64,000 nt of DNA, from positions 6,803,001 through 6,867,000 of the forward strand of contig NZ_CP159289.1 of NCBI RefSeq assembly GCF_040448675.1. The letters run 5' to 3'. Position numbers and translations under genes: made by a program. This DNA is from Dyadobacter sp. 676 (lineage in GTDB: Bacteria; Bacteroidota; Bacteroidia; Cytophagales; Spirosomataceae). The notes below the pieces were generated by a model. That model saw nothing but the letters and a program-made list of their open reading frames with translations, had not been told where the DNA came from and made no database searches. Of this stretch, positions 28,766 to 38,586 are shown piece by piece. Each line of letters opens with the position of its first letter. Position 1 is the first letter of the stretch.

Positions 28766-30262
28766 ATGCAAAAGAGACCTTTACTTGCGCTGGCGCTCGC
28801 GGCGGCACTCCTGAATGGTTGTACCGACCATTTTCCTCAAAACCCCGTCCAGGAAGATCCTTCGGCTTTCAGGGAAGTGGCGGGCATCGACCTCGGTAAC
28901 CTCGCCGCGGCCGAAATCTCGGCCTATGACCCAGTTTCGAAGCGCCTCTTCACCGTGAACAACGAAAAAGCGGCTATCGTGGACGTGCTCGACCTTTCTG
29001 CGTTTCCGAACATTACCAAATTACAGCCGATCGACGTATCGGCCCTCGGAGGCGTTGCCAACAGCGTGGCGGTTTCGGAACGGAAGCTGGCAATCGCCCT
29101 GGAAGCGGCCAACAAGCAGGCAAACGGCAGCGTAATCGTACTCGACGCGAGCACATTGGCAACGATCCGGCAAATTACCGTAGGCGCATTGCCGGATATG
29201 GTGACGTTCAGCCCGGATGGCCGCTTTATCGTTACCGCCAACGAGGGCGAACCGAATGCGGATTACAGCGTCGACCCCGAAGGATCGGTGTCCATTATCG
29301 ATGTTTCAAACGGGTATGCCGTTAAAACCCTCGATTTCGCGGGGTTCGCAAATGCCTATGGCGACCTCGCCCCAAAAGGCTTCCGCATGTTCGGGCCGAA
29401 AGCGACCTTTGCACAGGACATCGAGCCCGAATATATAGCAATCTCAGACAATTCGCAGACGGCTTTCGTGACGTTGCAGGAAAATAACGGCATTGCGGAA
29501 ATCGACCTTGTCAACGGTAAAATACTGAACCTTCACCCGCTCGGTACAAAGGACATGAGCTATATACTCAACAGTTTCGACGCCAGCGATAACGACAACA
29601 AGGTGGAGCTGAGAAACTGGCCGGTCAAATCGTTCTACCTGCCCGATGCGATCTCCTATTTCACTGTAAACGGTACCCCTTATGTGATCACGGCCGACGA
29701 AGGCGACGCCCGCGAATACAGCACGTTCGACGAGCAGAAACGCGTGAGTTCGCTCAAACTGAACCCTGCATATTTCCCCGACGGCGACGAACTTAAAAAG
29801 GCCGCCAATTTGGGTCGCCTGCGCGTAACAAGCACACGGGGCGACAATGAAAACGACGGAATATACGAAGAGCTTTACAGCCCCGGCGGACGCGGTTTCA
29901 GCATATTCCACGCGACCGACATGAAGCGCGTGTACGAGTCGGGCAACTCGCTTGAACAGGAAGCGATCAAAGCGGGCATTTACGACGACGGCCGTTCCGA
30001 CGACAAAGGTGTGGAGCCGGAAGGCGTTACGGTCGGCCGGATAAACGGCAGGCATGTCGCATTCATTGCCATGGAACGTGCGGATGCGATCGGCGTTTAC
30101 GACGTAAGCAACCCCGCCGCGCCGCAGTTTCTGCAAATCATCAAAACCGGCGACGCGCCCGAAGGCGTCCTGTTCATACCTTCGGATAAGAGCCCGAACG
30201 GCAAAAGCCTGCTGGTGACCAGCAATGAGGAAGACGGTACTGTAAAGTTTTATCAGCCATAG
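28766..30262 (+). CDS. choice-of-anchor I domain lipoprotein
   Basis: A 498-residue surface or periplasmic protein. Lipoprotein signal MQKRPLLALALAAALLNGC (Cys19). The remainder is a WD/YVTN-like beta-propeller of the choice-of-anchor I family: RLFTVNNEKAAIVDVLDLSA, GALPDMVTFSPDGRFIVTAN, EGEPNADYSVDPEGSVSIID, YVITADEGDAREYS and SDDKGVEPEGVTVGRINGRH. Family members are often fused to or found with phosphatases, but no enzyme motif is seen here. The gene stands alone, and a weak hairpin follows at 30283. Confidence 0.9.
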   Translation: MQKRPLLALALAAALLNGCTDHFPQNPVQEDPSAFREVAGIDLGNLAAAEISAYDPVSKRLFTVNNEKAAIVDVLDLSAFPNITKLQPIDVSALGGVANSVAVSERKLAIALEAANKQANGSVIVLDASTLATIRQITVGALPDMVTFSPDGRFIVTANEGEPNADYSVDPEGSVSIIDVSNGYAVKTLDFAGFANAYGDLAPKGFRMFGPKATFAQDIEPEYIAISDNSQTAFVTLQENNGIAEIDLVNGKILNLHPLGTKDMSYILNSFDASDNDNKVELRNWPVKSFYLPDAISYFTVNGTPYVITADEGDAREYSTFDEQKRVSSLKLNPAYFPDGDELKKAANLGRLRVTSTRGDNENDGIYEELYSPGGRGFSIFHATDMKRVYESGNSLEQEAIKAGIYDDGRSDDKGVEPEGVTVGRINGRHVAFIAMERADAIGVYDVSNPAAPQFLQIIKTGDAPEGVLFIPSDKSPNGKSLLVTSNEEDGTVKFYQP

Positions 30263-30282
30263 CGTCAGCGTCTCATTCCGAA

Positions 30283-30310
30283 AGGCCGTCCAGGGAATCC
30301 AGGGCGGCCT
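30283..30310. terminator. hairpin between convergent genes
   Basis: AGGCCGTCC (30283-30291) pairs with the segment ending CGGCCT (30302-30310). The tail is only CTTACG, so termination strength is doubtful, but the place between two convergent stops fits. Confidence 0.5.
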
Positions 30311-30316
30311 CTTACG

Positions 30317-31213
30317 CTACTTTAAAGCAATTTCCGCATCCTTCCCGGCCGGGTGGACGCCAGGGAGTGCGTCGGGCCGCTGGCCTATTACCAAGGCAGC
30401 TCCCGTAACCGCGGTGGTGGTCACGATTATATCGAACAAAACGCTGACCGTTACCGCTATCGGTTCCGAAACGGCCAGCAGCGCCGATCCCCGCAGGTAC
30501 ACCAGCTCCCGGACACCGATGCCGCCGATGCTCAGCGGGAACACCGTAGCGATCGACGAAGCCAGGAAAAGCAATGCATATTCTTCCAGATGGCAGTATC
30601 CGCCCAGCGAATAAAGCAGAAAACCCGTGCAGATAAGTTGAAAAGTCTGTGTACCGAAAGAAAGCAGCAATATCCTGCCCAGGACCGGAAGTATGCCCGG
30701 CAGCCATTTACGGGCGCTCCACCACAAAATCCATGCAGCCGGCAGCGCCAGGACGGGAATAGCCAGCACCATAATATTATCGTAAAAACGGACCATAGCG
30801 ATCAAACCGGCAAGCGCGCCCAGCATCACAAACCCGATAATGCGGTCCCATAGCAGAATCCGCGTGAGCAGCAGCGTGCCATGCGCGGGGAAATGCTGTT
30901 TCAGCCGCAGCAGCTTGTAGGCATCACCACCCAGGCCGCCGGGCAGGAACATTCCGTAAAACATACTGACCCAATGCAAATGCATCCCACCATAATGCGA
31001 CAGCCCTATTTCGTGTACGTGAAGAATGGTGGTAAGCCTTACCGAGGCCGTGACGCGCGACGCCAGGTAGGGAACAAATGCCAGCGCCAGCAGCCATTTA
31101 TCGGCTTTACCCATGGCCTGCGAAACACTTTCAACATCGATCCGGTGAAAGACCCACCACAGGAGCGCCACCGTTACGGAAAATTTAAGCAGCCATTTCA
31201 GATATGTCATCAT
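30317..31213 (-). CDS. flippase-like (LPG synthase transmembrane domain, UPF0104) protein
   Basis: A polytopic membrane protein of 298 aa with about eight helices, matching the lysylphosphatidylglycerol synthase TM region/AglD-like family. Typical elements are YLASRVTASVRLTTILHVHE, FYGMFLPGGLGGDAYKLLRL (the conserved PGGLGGDAYK loop), LLTRILLWDRIIGFVMLGAL and ATVFPLSIGGIGVRELVYLR. Stand-alone members are thought to flip lipid-linked sugars or polyprenyl phosphates. It is the last gene of a three-gene minus-strand operon, 3 nt after the GT39 gene, which fits transport of a lipid-linked sugar. Confidence 0.9.
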   Translation of the reverse strand: MMTYLKWLLKFSVTVALLWWVFHRIDVESVSQAMGKADKWLLALAFVPYLASRVTASVRLTTILHVHEIGLSHYGGMHLHWVSMFYGMFLPGGLGGDAYKLLRLKQHFPAHGTLLLTRILLWDRIIGFVMLGALAGLIAMVRFYDNIMVLAIPVLALPAAWILWWSARKWLPGILPVLGRILLLSFGTQTFQLICTGFLLYSLGGYCHLEEYALLFLASSIATVFPLSIGGIGVRELVYLRGSALLAVSEPIAVTVSVLFDIIVTTTAVTGAALVIGQRPDALPGVHPAGKDAEIALK

Positions 31214-31216
31214 GTG

Positions 31217-32884
31217 TTAGTCCCTTTTCAGATACACAAGACCGATGTTCCTGCATGACTCCCGGCGTGTTTCGGGATTGATAAAACCGGCTCTTAGTTT
31301 GGTTGTATCGAAATCCAGGTAATGATAGGCTTCCCGCGCCTTCAATCCTCCCGCCTTCTGCAATGCGAAGATCTCGTCGATCGGCCCGACGACCCAGAAA
31401 TCGTCCCGGGCTGTGAGGGACGCCGAATCGGCCTCGGCGTAAAAATACCCGGAATAGTAATTCAATGTCGGGCTTTCCCAGTTCATCACATAAATATTAT
31501 TCTCATCCAGTCCCAGGTCGCTGATTTTCGCCGCGATATGCTGCCCGGCCTGATACCGCTGGATCTCGTAGTAAAAGTTGCCGTTCATCAGCACATTCAC
31601 GAATATCGAGGCGCTGAGCGAGATGCCGATGAGCCGGTCGGGCCAGCCTCTAGTAACGCGCCATTCATAAACCACCAAATACAAGGCAGGTATCGCCAGC
31701 AAAACAATCGCATACGCTTTCACGGGAAACAAATACAGGTTGATAAAAAGCCCCAGCAGCAACACTACCACCGCTACGAACATCTGAACGCCGGTAAGTA
31801 CCCGGCTTTCGCGGGTTCCGCTGCGGACTTTCCCGAGTTCTCCCGCAATGAGTATCGCGAAGAACGGAAAGAGAATGTTGAGGTAATGCGGAAGACGAAA
31901 ATTGGACGAAGTGAGAATACAGAACATGATTACAATAGCCGCCCAGCTAAGTATTTCACCATCGTCTTCTTTGGAAAACCTCCTCCGCACCAGCTCGCCC
32001 GCCCTTCTGAAAACCGCCCAGTAGCCCAGCAAACACCACGGCAAAAGCGCCCACAACAACGAATGGAAGAACAGGAACGGGTCGTTACCGCCGGAACTCC
32101 CCCAGTTGACGCCCGCCAGTCGTTCGGTATTTTGATGAAAGAGAATGAAAGCGACTCCCGAAATGCGGGTCATACCGCGGATGACCTTTTCGGGATGAAG
32201 GTCGAATTGTAAATAATAACAATACAGAACCGGGCTTATAAACAGGAAAAACAATGGAATGCCCCAGGCCCATTTGAACGAAAAGAGGAACCGCCAGTTA
32301 CGCGTGTAAAGCAGCTGGGAGCCGATGGCGATTACCGGCAGAGCTGCGCCCGACATCCCTTTCGTGGAAAATGAAAGCGCCAGCACGGCTGTTCCGGCGA
32401 TCAGCCAGCGGGGTTTCAGGGTAACGGTGTACTCGTAAAGCAGCCAGGTCGCTGTAATGATGAACGAAAGCAGCAGGGCGTCCATCCGTACATCGTTGTG
32501 TGCCAGAATATAGGCCTGCGTCGAAACGAGGATCAGCACGGCGTGCTGCCCGGCCCGGGCGCTATATAGCCGGGATGCCAGCCGATAGGTGGCATAAATG
32601 CCCGGAATGGCCAGCAACAAACTCGGCAGCTTGTACGACAACGTGCCGATGCCCAGCAGGTAGTCGCCCAGCGCCGACAGCCAGAAAAGCATGTGCGGCT
32701 TATCCAGATAGTCGTGCCCGCGGTCGATCAGGCTCACGTAGTCGCCCGTGAGGTGCATGTGCATGCCTATGAGTGCGTGGTGGGCGCTGTCGTTATCGAA
32801 GAGCGGGAGCAGAAGCCCGAGGATGTAAATCGCGAGAATAAGGCCGGCGTACAGGTACCGGATGTAAAGGGGTCGTGTTTGCAT
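31217..32884 (-). CDS. GT39/ArnT-like membrane glycosyltransferase
   Basis: GT-C fold transferase (555 aa, about 12 helices) that uses a polyprenyl-phosphate sugar donor on the periplasmic side. The first loop has LFDNDSAHHALIGMHMHLTG, with the Asp/His cluster expected of the PMT/ArnT group. RGHDYLDKPHMLFWLSALGD is the second conserved loop. The next helices (KLPSLLLAIPGIYATYRLAS) and the periplasmic tail also fit. It lies between a GT2 polyprenyl-phosphate glycosyltransferase and a flippase-like protein, so it probably decorates lipid A, a glycan or a protein. The exact sugar and acceptor cannot be told. Confidence 0.9.
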   Translation of the reverse strand: MQTRPLYIRYLYAGLILAIYILGLLLPLFDNDSAHHALIGMHMHLTGDYVSLIDRGHDYLDKPHMLFWLSALGDYLLGIGTLSYKLPSLLLAIPGIYATYRLASRLYSARAGQHAVLILVSTQAYILAHNDVRMDALLLSFIITATWLLYEYTVTLKPRWLIAGTAVLALSFSTKGMSGAALPVIAIGSQLLYTRNWRFLFSFKWAWGIPLFFLFISPVLYCYYLQFDLHPEKVIRGMTRISGVAFILFHQNTERLAGVNWGSSGGNDPFLFFHSLLWALLPWCLLGYWAVFRRAGELVRRRFSKEDDGEILSWAAIVIMFCILTSSNFRLPHYLNILFPFFAILIAGELGKVRSGTRESRVLTGVQMFVAVVVLLLGLFINLYLFPVKAYAIVLLAIPALYLVVYEWRVTRGWPDRLIGISLSASIFVNVLMNGNFYYEIQRYQAGQHIAAKISDLGLDENNIYVMNWESPTLNYYSGYFYAEADSASLTARDDFWVVGPIDEIFALQKAGGLKAREAYHYLDFDTTKLRAGFINPETRRESCRNIGLVYLKRD

Positions 32885-32892
32885 AAAAAGTA

Positions 32893-33948
32893 CTAGGATC
32901 TGACAGGTTCGCCGGCGGTGCGCCCGGAAGTGAGCGAATGGCCGTTACGGACAGCCGTGCCACCGATAATTTCGCGGATGATATAAGGCGTCTTGCCCGC
33001 GCCCTCGTAGTAGCTGCGCATCAGCATTTCGGCGATCAGCCCCATCAATATCACCATCACACCCGCCAGTACCAGCGACAGGCCGGCTAAGGTGCCTGTT
33101 GTTCCCGAAAAAAGAAAAAACAACTGCCATACGAGCAGCAGCATGCCCAGGCCGAAGAATGTGCCGCCCAACGCACCAAAAAAGTGCATCGGCTTCCGCA
33201 TCCATCTTTGCATGTAAACCATCAGCAGCAGGTCGCCCAGCACGCGCGTTGTACGGCCGAGGCCGTATTTCGACTTGCCGAAACGGCGTTTATGGTGCCG
33301 TACCGGCACTTCGGTCATACGGGCGCCGGTTATATTGCCCAGCACGGGAATGAACCGGTGAAGTTCTCCGTATAAGCCCAGCCGTTCGGCACTTTCCCTT
33401 TTGAAGATTTTAAGCGTGCAACCGTAGTCCCGCAAATGTACGCCGGTCAGATTGCGGATTATGGCATTGGCTACCCTGCTCGGCAGTTTCCTCAGCAGCC
33501 AGCCGTCGAGGCGATTGGCGCGGTAGCCGGCCACAATATCCCACTGGCCGTTCCGTGCCTGATCGAGCATGCCGGGAATGTCATCGGGGTCGTTCTGAAG
33601 ATCGCCGTCGATGGTAGCGATATACTCGCCGGACGAATGGGCGATCCCCGCGGCCATCGCGTTCGTCTGGCCGAAGTTACGGGTCATCCGCACGACTTTC
33701 AGGCGCTCGTCGGACGCCTGCCTGAGCATTCCGACAGTGTCGTCGCCCGAGCCGTCGTCCACGGCAACCACCTCGTAGTTCAATCCGGACAGGGCCTTCC
33801 GTACCGCTTGCAGCATAGGAACGACATTGTCCTGTTCATTAAAAAGCGGTATAACCACGGAGAGCAGAATGCCGGACTTTCCGGCGGCGTTTGCTTCTAT
33901 TTCGGGAAACAAATCATAAGAGGCATGCAAATCGAAAAATCCTTCCAT
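32893..33948 (-). CDS. GT2 polyprenyl-phosphate glycosyltransferase (ArnC/DPM-like)
   Basis: Transfers a sugar from a nucleotide donor to undecaprenyl phosphate at the cytoplasmic face. GT-A domain, about residues 27-255: LSVVIPLFNEQDNVVPMLQA, VVAVDDGSGDDT, YIATIDGDLQNDPDDI (the D-D metal site) and RDYGCTLKIFKRESAERLGL. Two C-terminal transmembrane helices follow (FFGALGGTFFGLGMLLLVWQ, LAGLSLVLAGVMVILMGLIA). Length 351 aa. It is the first gene of the operon GT2, GT39, flippase-like, with gaps of 8 and 3 nt. The set resembles the ArnC-ArnT lipid A modification route, but no aminoarabinose synthesis genes are here. Confidence 0.92.
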   Translation of the reverse strand: MEGFFDLHASYDLFPEIEANAAGKSGILLSVVIPLFNEQDNVVPMLQAVRKALSGLNYEVVAVDDGSGDDTVGMLRQASDERLKVVRMTRNFGQTNAMAAGIAHSSGEYIATIDGDLQNDPDDIPGMLDQARNGQWDIVAGYRANRLDGWLLRKLPSRVANAIIRNLTGVHLRDYGCTLKIFKRESAERLGLYGELHRFIPVLGNITGARMTEVPVRHHKRRFGKSKYGLGRTTRVLGDLLLMVYMQRWMRKPMHFFGALGGTFFGLGMLLLVWQLFFLFSGTTGTLAGLSLVLAGVMVILMGLIAEMLMRSYYEGAGKTPYIIREIIGGTAVRNGHSLTSGRTAGEPVRS

Positions 33949-34324
33949 TACGCGTGACCCAGGCGGGTGGTTGTTGATGCGAAGCCGGACAGCAGGGTCC
34001 TAATGCGGGTAACAACAAATGCAGGTGATTGGTTTAAACAAACCGGCCACCTAATAATTTAATAACAAACGAATTGGCATTCGCCGAAACTTTATCGATT
34101 TGACTACTCTGTCGAAATAATCCCTTAACCGAAACGGTATCCACGTTACGGGATCATAGTCATACTTCCAATCCTTTACGAACCTTCTTTCAAACAACAT
34201 GGATCGAAATGGGCAGAGATGCGAAAAACACATCAATATAATTCAAATCACTTTCGCCGGTGCTTCAAACAATAGATTATTTCAGTAAATTCGACACGAA
34301 TCACCCCAATATTCTACATGCTTT
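33949..34324. other. intergenic region between divergent genes
   Basis: 376 A/T-rich bases separating the GT2 operon (leftward) and the M4 protease (rightward). A small hairpin GGTTT/AAACC sits at 34031-34044. I find no exact TTG/TAnnTTTG promoter and no RNA gene. Confidence 0.45.
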
Positions 34325-37300
34325 ATGAAAAAAAGTCTACTCATTATCTTCCTGCTATTACTGTACGTCCCGCTTGCTTTTTCACAGGCATCCACCAAGG
34401 GCGAGATCGAAGCGTTTGCCGCCCGGACAGGCGCATTACCGACGATAGACAGGGCTACCAATTCACTGGGTTTTCTCAGATTTCCTTCCGACCGGGCATT
34501 TCAGGTCAGGGGCGGCGACGCCGTGCAGAAATCGATGAATTTTATCACCGAAAACAAAGTGCTGTTCGGGCTCCGTGCCAATCAGGACGATTTCCGGCTC
34601 CGCAAGCAGGAGGCGGATATTTACGGGTTGGAAAATGTCACATTGCAACAAACGTACAAGGGCGTACCGGTTTACGACGGGCTCATGAAATTCCATTACA
34701 ATAAAGGCCTCGCCCTCGCCTCGCTGAACGGCAACTATATTTCCGATATCAAGGTAAATGTAAGCCCTACCATTGCCCAGCACGATGCCGAATCAAGGGC
34801 AGTCCGGCATGTAAATGCCCAATACAAGACCGCAGAGGACCTGACAACCGGCAAAAGTACCCTGTACATTTTCCAGAAGGGCCTGGTGCAGGGTTACAAT
34901 GGACCCAAGCTTCTCGTTTATCAGGTCGAAGTACGGAATAATGCCGGTATCAGGGAATTTGTATTCGTGGACGCGCATAGCGGACAGATCGTAGAGCAAT
35001 TCACGGGTACCCACCATATAACCCGCAAATTGTACGAAAATTCCCTGGCGAACCAGGTGTGGACCGAGGGAAATGCATTCCCCGGAACGCTGGACAAGTG
35101 GCAGCAATCGGAGGTTGCGACGTCCGGCTTTATTTACAACCTGATGAAAAACGCGTTCGGCCGCACGTCGTACAACGGCGCCGACGCTACCATGATCACG
35201 ATCAACAACAAAACGGGTATTAACTGTCCGAACGCAAACTGGGATGGCGTCAGCGCGAATTATTGCTCCGGTATCGCTACCGACGACGTGGTGGCGCACG
35301 AATGGGCGCACGCATACACGGAGTACACCAGCGAACTGGTGTATGCATGGCAGCCGGGCGCGCTCAACGAAGCGTATTCGGATATCTGGGGGGAAACAGT
35401 CGACATCCTGAACGGTTACATGGATGAAGGAGAATCCAGTGCTGCAAGAACCGGTTGCGGAAGTTCGGACCGGTGGATTATAGGTGAAAAAATCGAGGCT
35501 ACGGAATCGGCAAAACGGGACATGTGGAATCCCGCCTGCTTTGGCCAGCCGGGCAAAACGTCGGACGCACAGTACTGGTGTTCGTCGGACGACAACGGCG
35601 GCGTGCACACCAACAGCGGTATCCTGAACCACGCCTATGCACTGCTCGTAGACGGTGGAACCTATAACGGTCAGACCATCAATGGAATCGGGTTGACGAA
35701 GGCAGCCCACATTTTCTGGCGTGCGCAATCGCAATTCATGACCTCTACGACGGACTTTTCGGCCCAGGCCGACATACTGGAAGCCGCAGCCGCCGGGTTG
35801 GTGGGCATTAATCTCACAGCACTTTCTACCGGCACTGGTCCCTCGGGCAGCTCGGGGCAATCCATAACCGTCGCCGATTTGCAAGAGCTGGCCAAAACGA
35901 TCGCCGCCGTTGAAATGCGCGAAAACGTCAGCTGCGAGTTTTACACCGTATTGAAACCGGCGCCCGCGTTGTGCGAAGGCGCCAACCCGGGATTGGCCAT
36001 CTTTTACGAAAATTTCGAATCCGGCCTGGGGAGCTTCACAACCGCTTCGGAAACTTCCTCGCCGACGTGGTTTTCCCGCCGATGGCAGCAAGCGAATGCA
36101 CCCGCCGGGCGGCCGGGGAAAGTGGCCTACGGGATAGATTACACCGGGGGCGATTGCAATACCAATTTGCAGAATGGCCTGATCCGCCTGGAAAGCCCGG
36201 TGATTACGATCCCCGCCGGAACGGCCGGCAATCTGAACCTGGCATTCGATCATTACGTAGACATGGAGGATACCTGGGATGGAGGTAATATCAAGTACAA
36301 GATCAACAATGGCGCGTGGACACTCCTGCCGGCATCGGCGTTCACGGCCAATCCTTACAACAATTTTCTCAACTACGCATCGGCCGGGAATGATAACCCC
36401 CTGGCATCCCAACCAGCCTTTACCGGCTCGGACGAAGGCTCCGTAATAGGCACGTGGGGACAAAGCCAGGTGAACCTTTCCGCCCTCGGGCTTGTGGCGG
36501 GCAATACCATCCAGTTCCGGTTTGAGCTGGGTACCGACGGCTGCGGCGGCTACGACGGCTGGTATATCGACGATTTCCGGGTGTATTCCTGCGCCGTCAC
36601 ACCGGCGGTCCATTTCGCCGCCACCGGCACCGTTATGAACGAAGGCGAGGCAACAACGGCCGGAACCGGGTGCCTTGATTATATCGACAAGACCGTCACT
36701 ATTCAGATCGACAAAGCGCCAAGTCAGCCGGTTACGGTTACCTTTAACACCCCGGCGGGTACAGCCAAACAAGGTACCGACTACACGATATCGCCCGCAT
36801 CGGTAACATTGTCGGCGGGAGCGCCTACCGCGAACGTGGTAATCCGGGTTTTCAACGATGCTTATGTGGAAGAAGCGGAGACAATCGATCTGTCGTACAG
36901 TATCGATGCCAATGGCGGCGACGGATATGCGGCCGTCGGTTTTCAGAACTTCCGGTTCACAATTGTAGACGACGACCTCGCCCCGGGCAATTACACCGAC
37001 ACGCTGTTGAACTCCGATTTCAATAACGGAACACAGGGCTGGTCGATCGTCAATGGCGGCAACAGTTTCCACTCCTGGGAAATCACCCAGTACACCGACG
37101 CCGGCCTCGACGCGGCAAAATCTCCGTTTTTCTTCGCCAACAGCGACATCCAAAACGGCCAGTTCTACGATTTCGACGAATATCTCGAATCACCATCCAT
37201 CAATACCTCCGGTAAAAAGAACCTGGTTCTCACATTTTCGCAGGACTGGCGGCCATATAACGACGGTTATAACGAACAGGGTATCGTGGAGGTGTGGGAT

Positions 37301-38527
37301 GGATCGGCCTGGCACGCCCTGCTTACCCAGAACCAGGCAACGGGCCGCAAAGGGAACATGCTGACTTACACACCAGATGTCGTACATCTGCCCATACCCG
37401 ATGCCTACGCCAACCTGAATATGAAAGTACGCTTTCGTTACGTCGCCAAATGGCAATACTGGTGGGCAATCGACGACGTGAAGGTGACGGCCACCAATTC
37501 GACGCAGATCATGTCGGCGGTGAACACCGGCGATGCGGCACGCGAATACCTTGGGCCAAACGAAACGGCCGTTTTCTACGATCCTGCGACAGGCTACCTC
37601 CTGGCGAAAATCAAAAACCTTAGTTCGCACGATTACGGCTGCACCACCGTTGAAGTGGATCGCTCGGGCACAAACGGGACGTCGTGGTTCGGGAGCTACG
37701 AGGTATCGAACAAGACCTTCAAAGTAACGCCCACCAACAATAATCCCAATGGGCAGTACGAGATTACGCTCTATTACAAAGGTTCCGAATTAAATACCTT
37801 CATGCCGGCCAGCATCCAGTCGATGGGCAAAAGCCCGGGAAGTATCGCCTCCAGCGACGCGGCGACAACCGCCCTGGTAGCGGTGGCAGCGACCCCGGCG
37901 TTCAGCGGCGACTATGCATTTACTTCGACTTTCAACACCGGATTCTCGGGTTTCGGCCTCTCGAATGCGCCTCCGGGAGCTGCATTGCCTGTGACTTTGG
38001 TAGATTTCGAAGGCAAACACACCTCCGAAGGCAATGTGCTGCAATGGACGACCAGTTCGGAAAGCAACAACGATTATTTTGCTATCGAGGAAAGCTACAA
38101 TGGAAAGGACTTTACAGAATCGGGACGGGTGAAAGGTATCGGTAATGCCTCCGTGGCAAACCATTACAGTTTTACCGATCCGGATTTCGGCAAAGGCATT
38201 ACCTATTATCGCCTCAAACAGGTGGATTTCGATGGCAGGTACGCATATAGCCGTATCGTCGCTATCGACGCGCCTTTGGCCGGGAATGTGCGGTTCTACC
38301 CTAACCCCGTCCAATCGATGCTCAGTATCGAACTTCCCAACCTGCAAAGTTCCTGGGTTAAGGCACGGGTGATCAACGCTTCGGGCCGGGAAGTGATCGT
38401 GAAGGAAAGAGCCGCCGTTCAAAACGGCAGGCTGAATATCCAGCTCGGCAAACTTCCGGCGGGCATTTATCAGGTGCTGATCACCAACGAGGAGGTCCGT
38501 TACCGGTTATCGGTATTCAAACCGTAA
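34325..38527 (+). CDS. M4-family metalloprotease with Calx-beta and type IX sorting domain
   Basis: Secreted thermolysin-type zinc protease of 1400 aa. Signal peptide MKKSLLIIFLLLLYVPLAFS, then an FTP/PepSY propeptide (about 30-215, including YKGVPVYDGLMKFHYNKG). The catalytic domain has VAHEWAHAYTEY (His325, Glu326, His329) and the third zinc ligand Glu349 in GALNEAYSDIW. DNGGVHTNSGILNHAY supplies the catalytic His. Then come a jelly-roll-like region with WYIDDFRVYSC, a Calx-beta repeat (PVTVTFNTPAGTAKQGTDYT), a second lectin-like module, and a C-terminal T9SS sorting domain (LPVTLVDFEGK, RFYPNPV, LPAGIYQVLI). It would be exported and anchored by type IX secretion. Probably degrades external proteins. 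Confidence 0.93.
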   Translation: MKKSLLIIFLLLLYVPLAFSQASTKGEIEAFAARTGALPTIDRATNSLGFLRFPSDRAFQVRGGDAVQKSMNFITENKVLFGLRANQDDFRLRKQEADIYGLENVTLQQTYKGVPVYDGLMKFHYNKGLALASLNGNYISDIKVNVSPTIAQHDAESRAVRHVNAQYKTAEDLTTGKSTLYIFQKGLVQGYNGPKLLVYQVEVRNNAGIREFVFVDAHSGQIVEQFTGTHHITRKLYENSLANQVWTEGNAFPGTLDKWQQSEVATSGFIYNLMKNAFGRTSYNGADATMITINNKTGINCPNANWDGVSANYCSGIATDDVVAHEWAHAYTEYTSELVYAWQPGALNEAYSDIWGETVDILNGYMDEGESSAARTGCGSSDRWIIGEKIEATESAKRDMWNPACFGQPGKTSDAQYWCSSDDNGGVHTNSGILNHAYALLVDGGTYNGQTINGIGLTKAAHIFWRAQSQFMTSTTDFSAQADILEAAAAGLVGINLTALSTGTGPSGSSGQSITVADLQELAKTIAAVEMRENVSCEFYTVLKPAPALCEGANPGLAIFYENFESGLGSFTTASETSSPTWFSRRWQQANAPAGRPGKVAYGIDYTGGDCNTNLQNGLIRLESPVITIPAGTAGNLNLAFDHYVDMEDTWDGGNIKYKINNGAWTLLPASAFTANPYNNFLNYASAGNDNPLASQPAFTGSDEGSVIGTWGQSQVNLSALGLVAGNTIQFRFELGTDGCGGYDGWYIDDFRVYSCAVTPAVHFAATGTVMNEGEATTAGTGCLDYIDKTVTIQIDKAPSQPVTVTFNTPAGTAKQGTDYTISPASVTLSAGAPTANVVIRVFNDAYVEEAETIDLSYSIDANGGDGYAAVGFQNFRFTIVDDDLAPGNYTDTLLNSDFNNGTQGWSIVNGGNSFHSWEITQYTDAGLDAAKSPFFFANSDIQNGQFYDFDEYLESPSINTSGKKNLVLTFSQDWRPYNDGYNEQGIVEVWDGSAWHALLTQNQATGRKGNMLTYTPDVVHLPIPDAYANLNMKVRFRYVAKWQYWWAIDDVKVTATNSTQIMSAVNTGDAAREYLGPNETAVFYDPATGYLLAKIKNLSSHDYGCTTVEVDRSGTNGTSWFGSYEVSNKTFKVTPTNNNPNGQYEITLYYKGSELNTFMPASIQSMGKSPGSIASSDAATTALVAVAATPAFSGDYAFTSTFNTGFSGFGLSNAPPGAALPVTLVDFEGKHTSEGNVLQWTTSSESNNDYFAIEESYNGKDFTESGRVKGIGNASVANHYSFTDPDFGKGITYYRLKQVDFDGRYAYSRIVAIDAPLAGNVRFYPNPVQSMLSIELPNLQSSWVKARVINASGREVIVKERAAVQNGRLNIQLGKLPAGIYQVLITNEEVRYRLSVFKP

Positions 38528-38538
38528 CGGATCGACGC

Positions 38539-38580
38539 ATACAAAAATGGGTTGCATGTTTGTGCAGCCCATTTTTGTAT
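38539..38580. terminator. bidirectional terminator with 18-bp stem
   Basis: Positions 38539-38556 pair with 38563-38580 (one G-T) around TGTTTG. A-rich and T-rich flanks make it work for both convergent genes, the M4 protease and the lipoprotein at 38587. Confidence 0.88.
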
Positions 38581-38586
38581 AAAACC

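Noticed and set aside
34051..34236. 61-codon minus-strand frame in the region before the M4 protease
   Set aside because: Partly protein-like (RFVKDWKYDYDPVTWIPFRL) but no export signal, RBS, partner or family; too little to call.
34793..37153. 786-codon open frame on the minus strand inside the M4 protease gene
   Set aside because: It is antisense to a protein with clear domains and its translation shows no family signature; long antisense frames are common in this GC-rich coding sequence.
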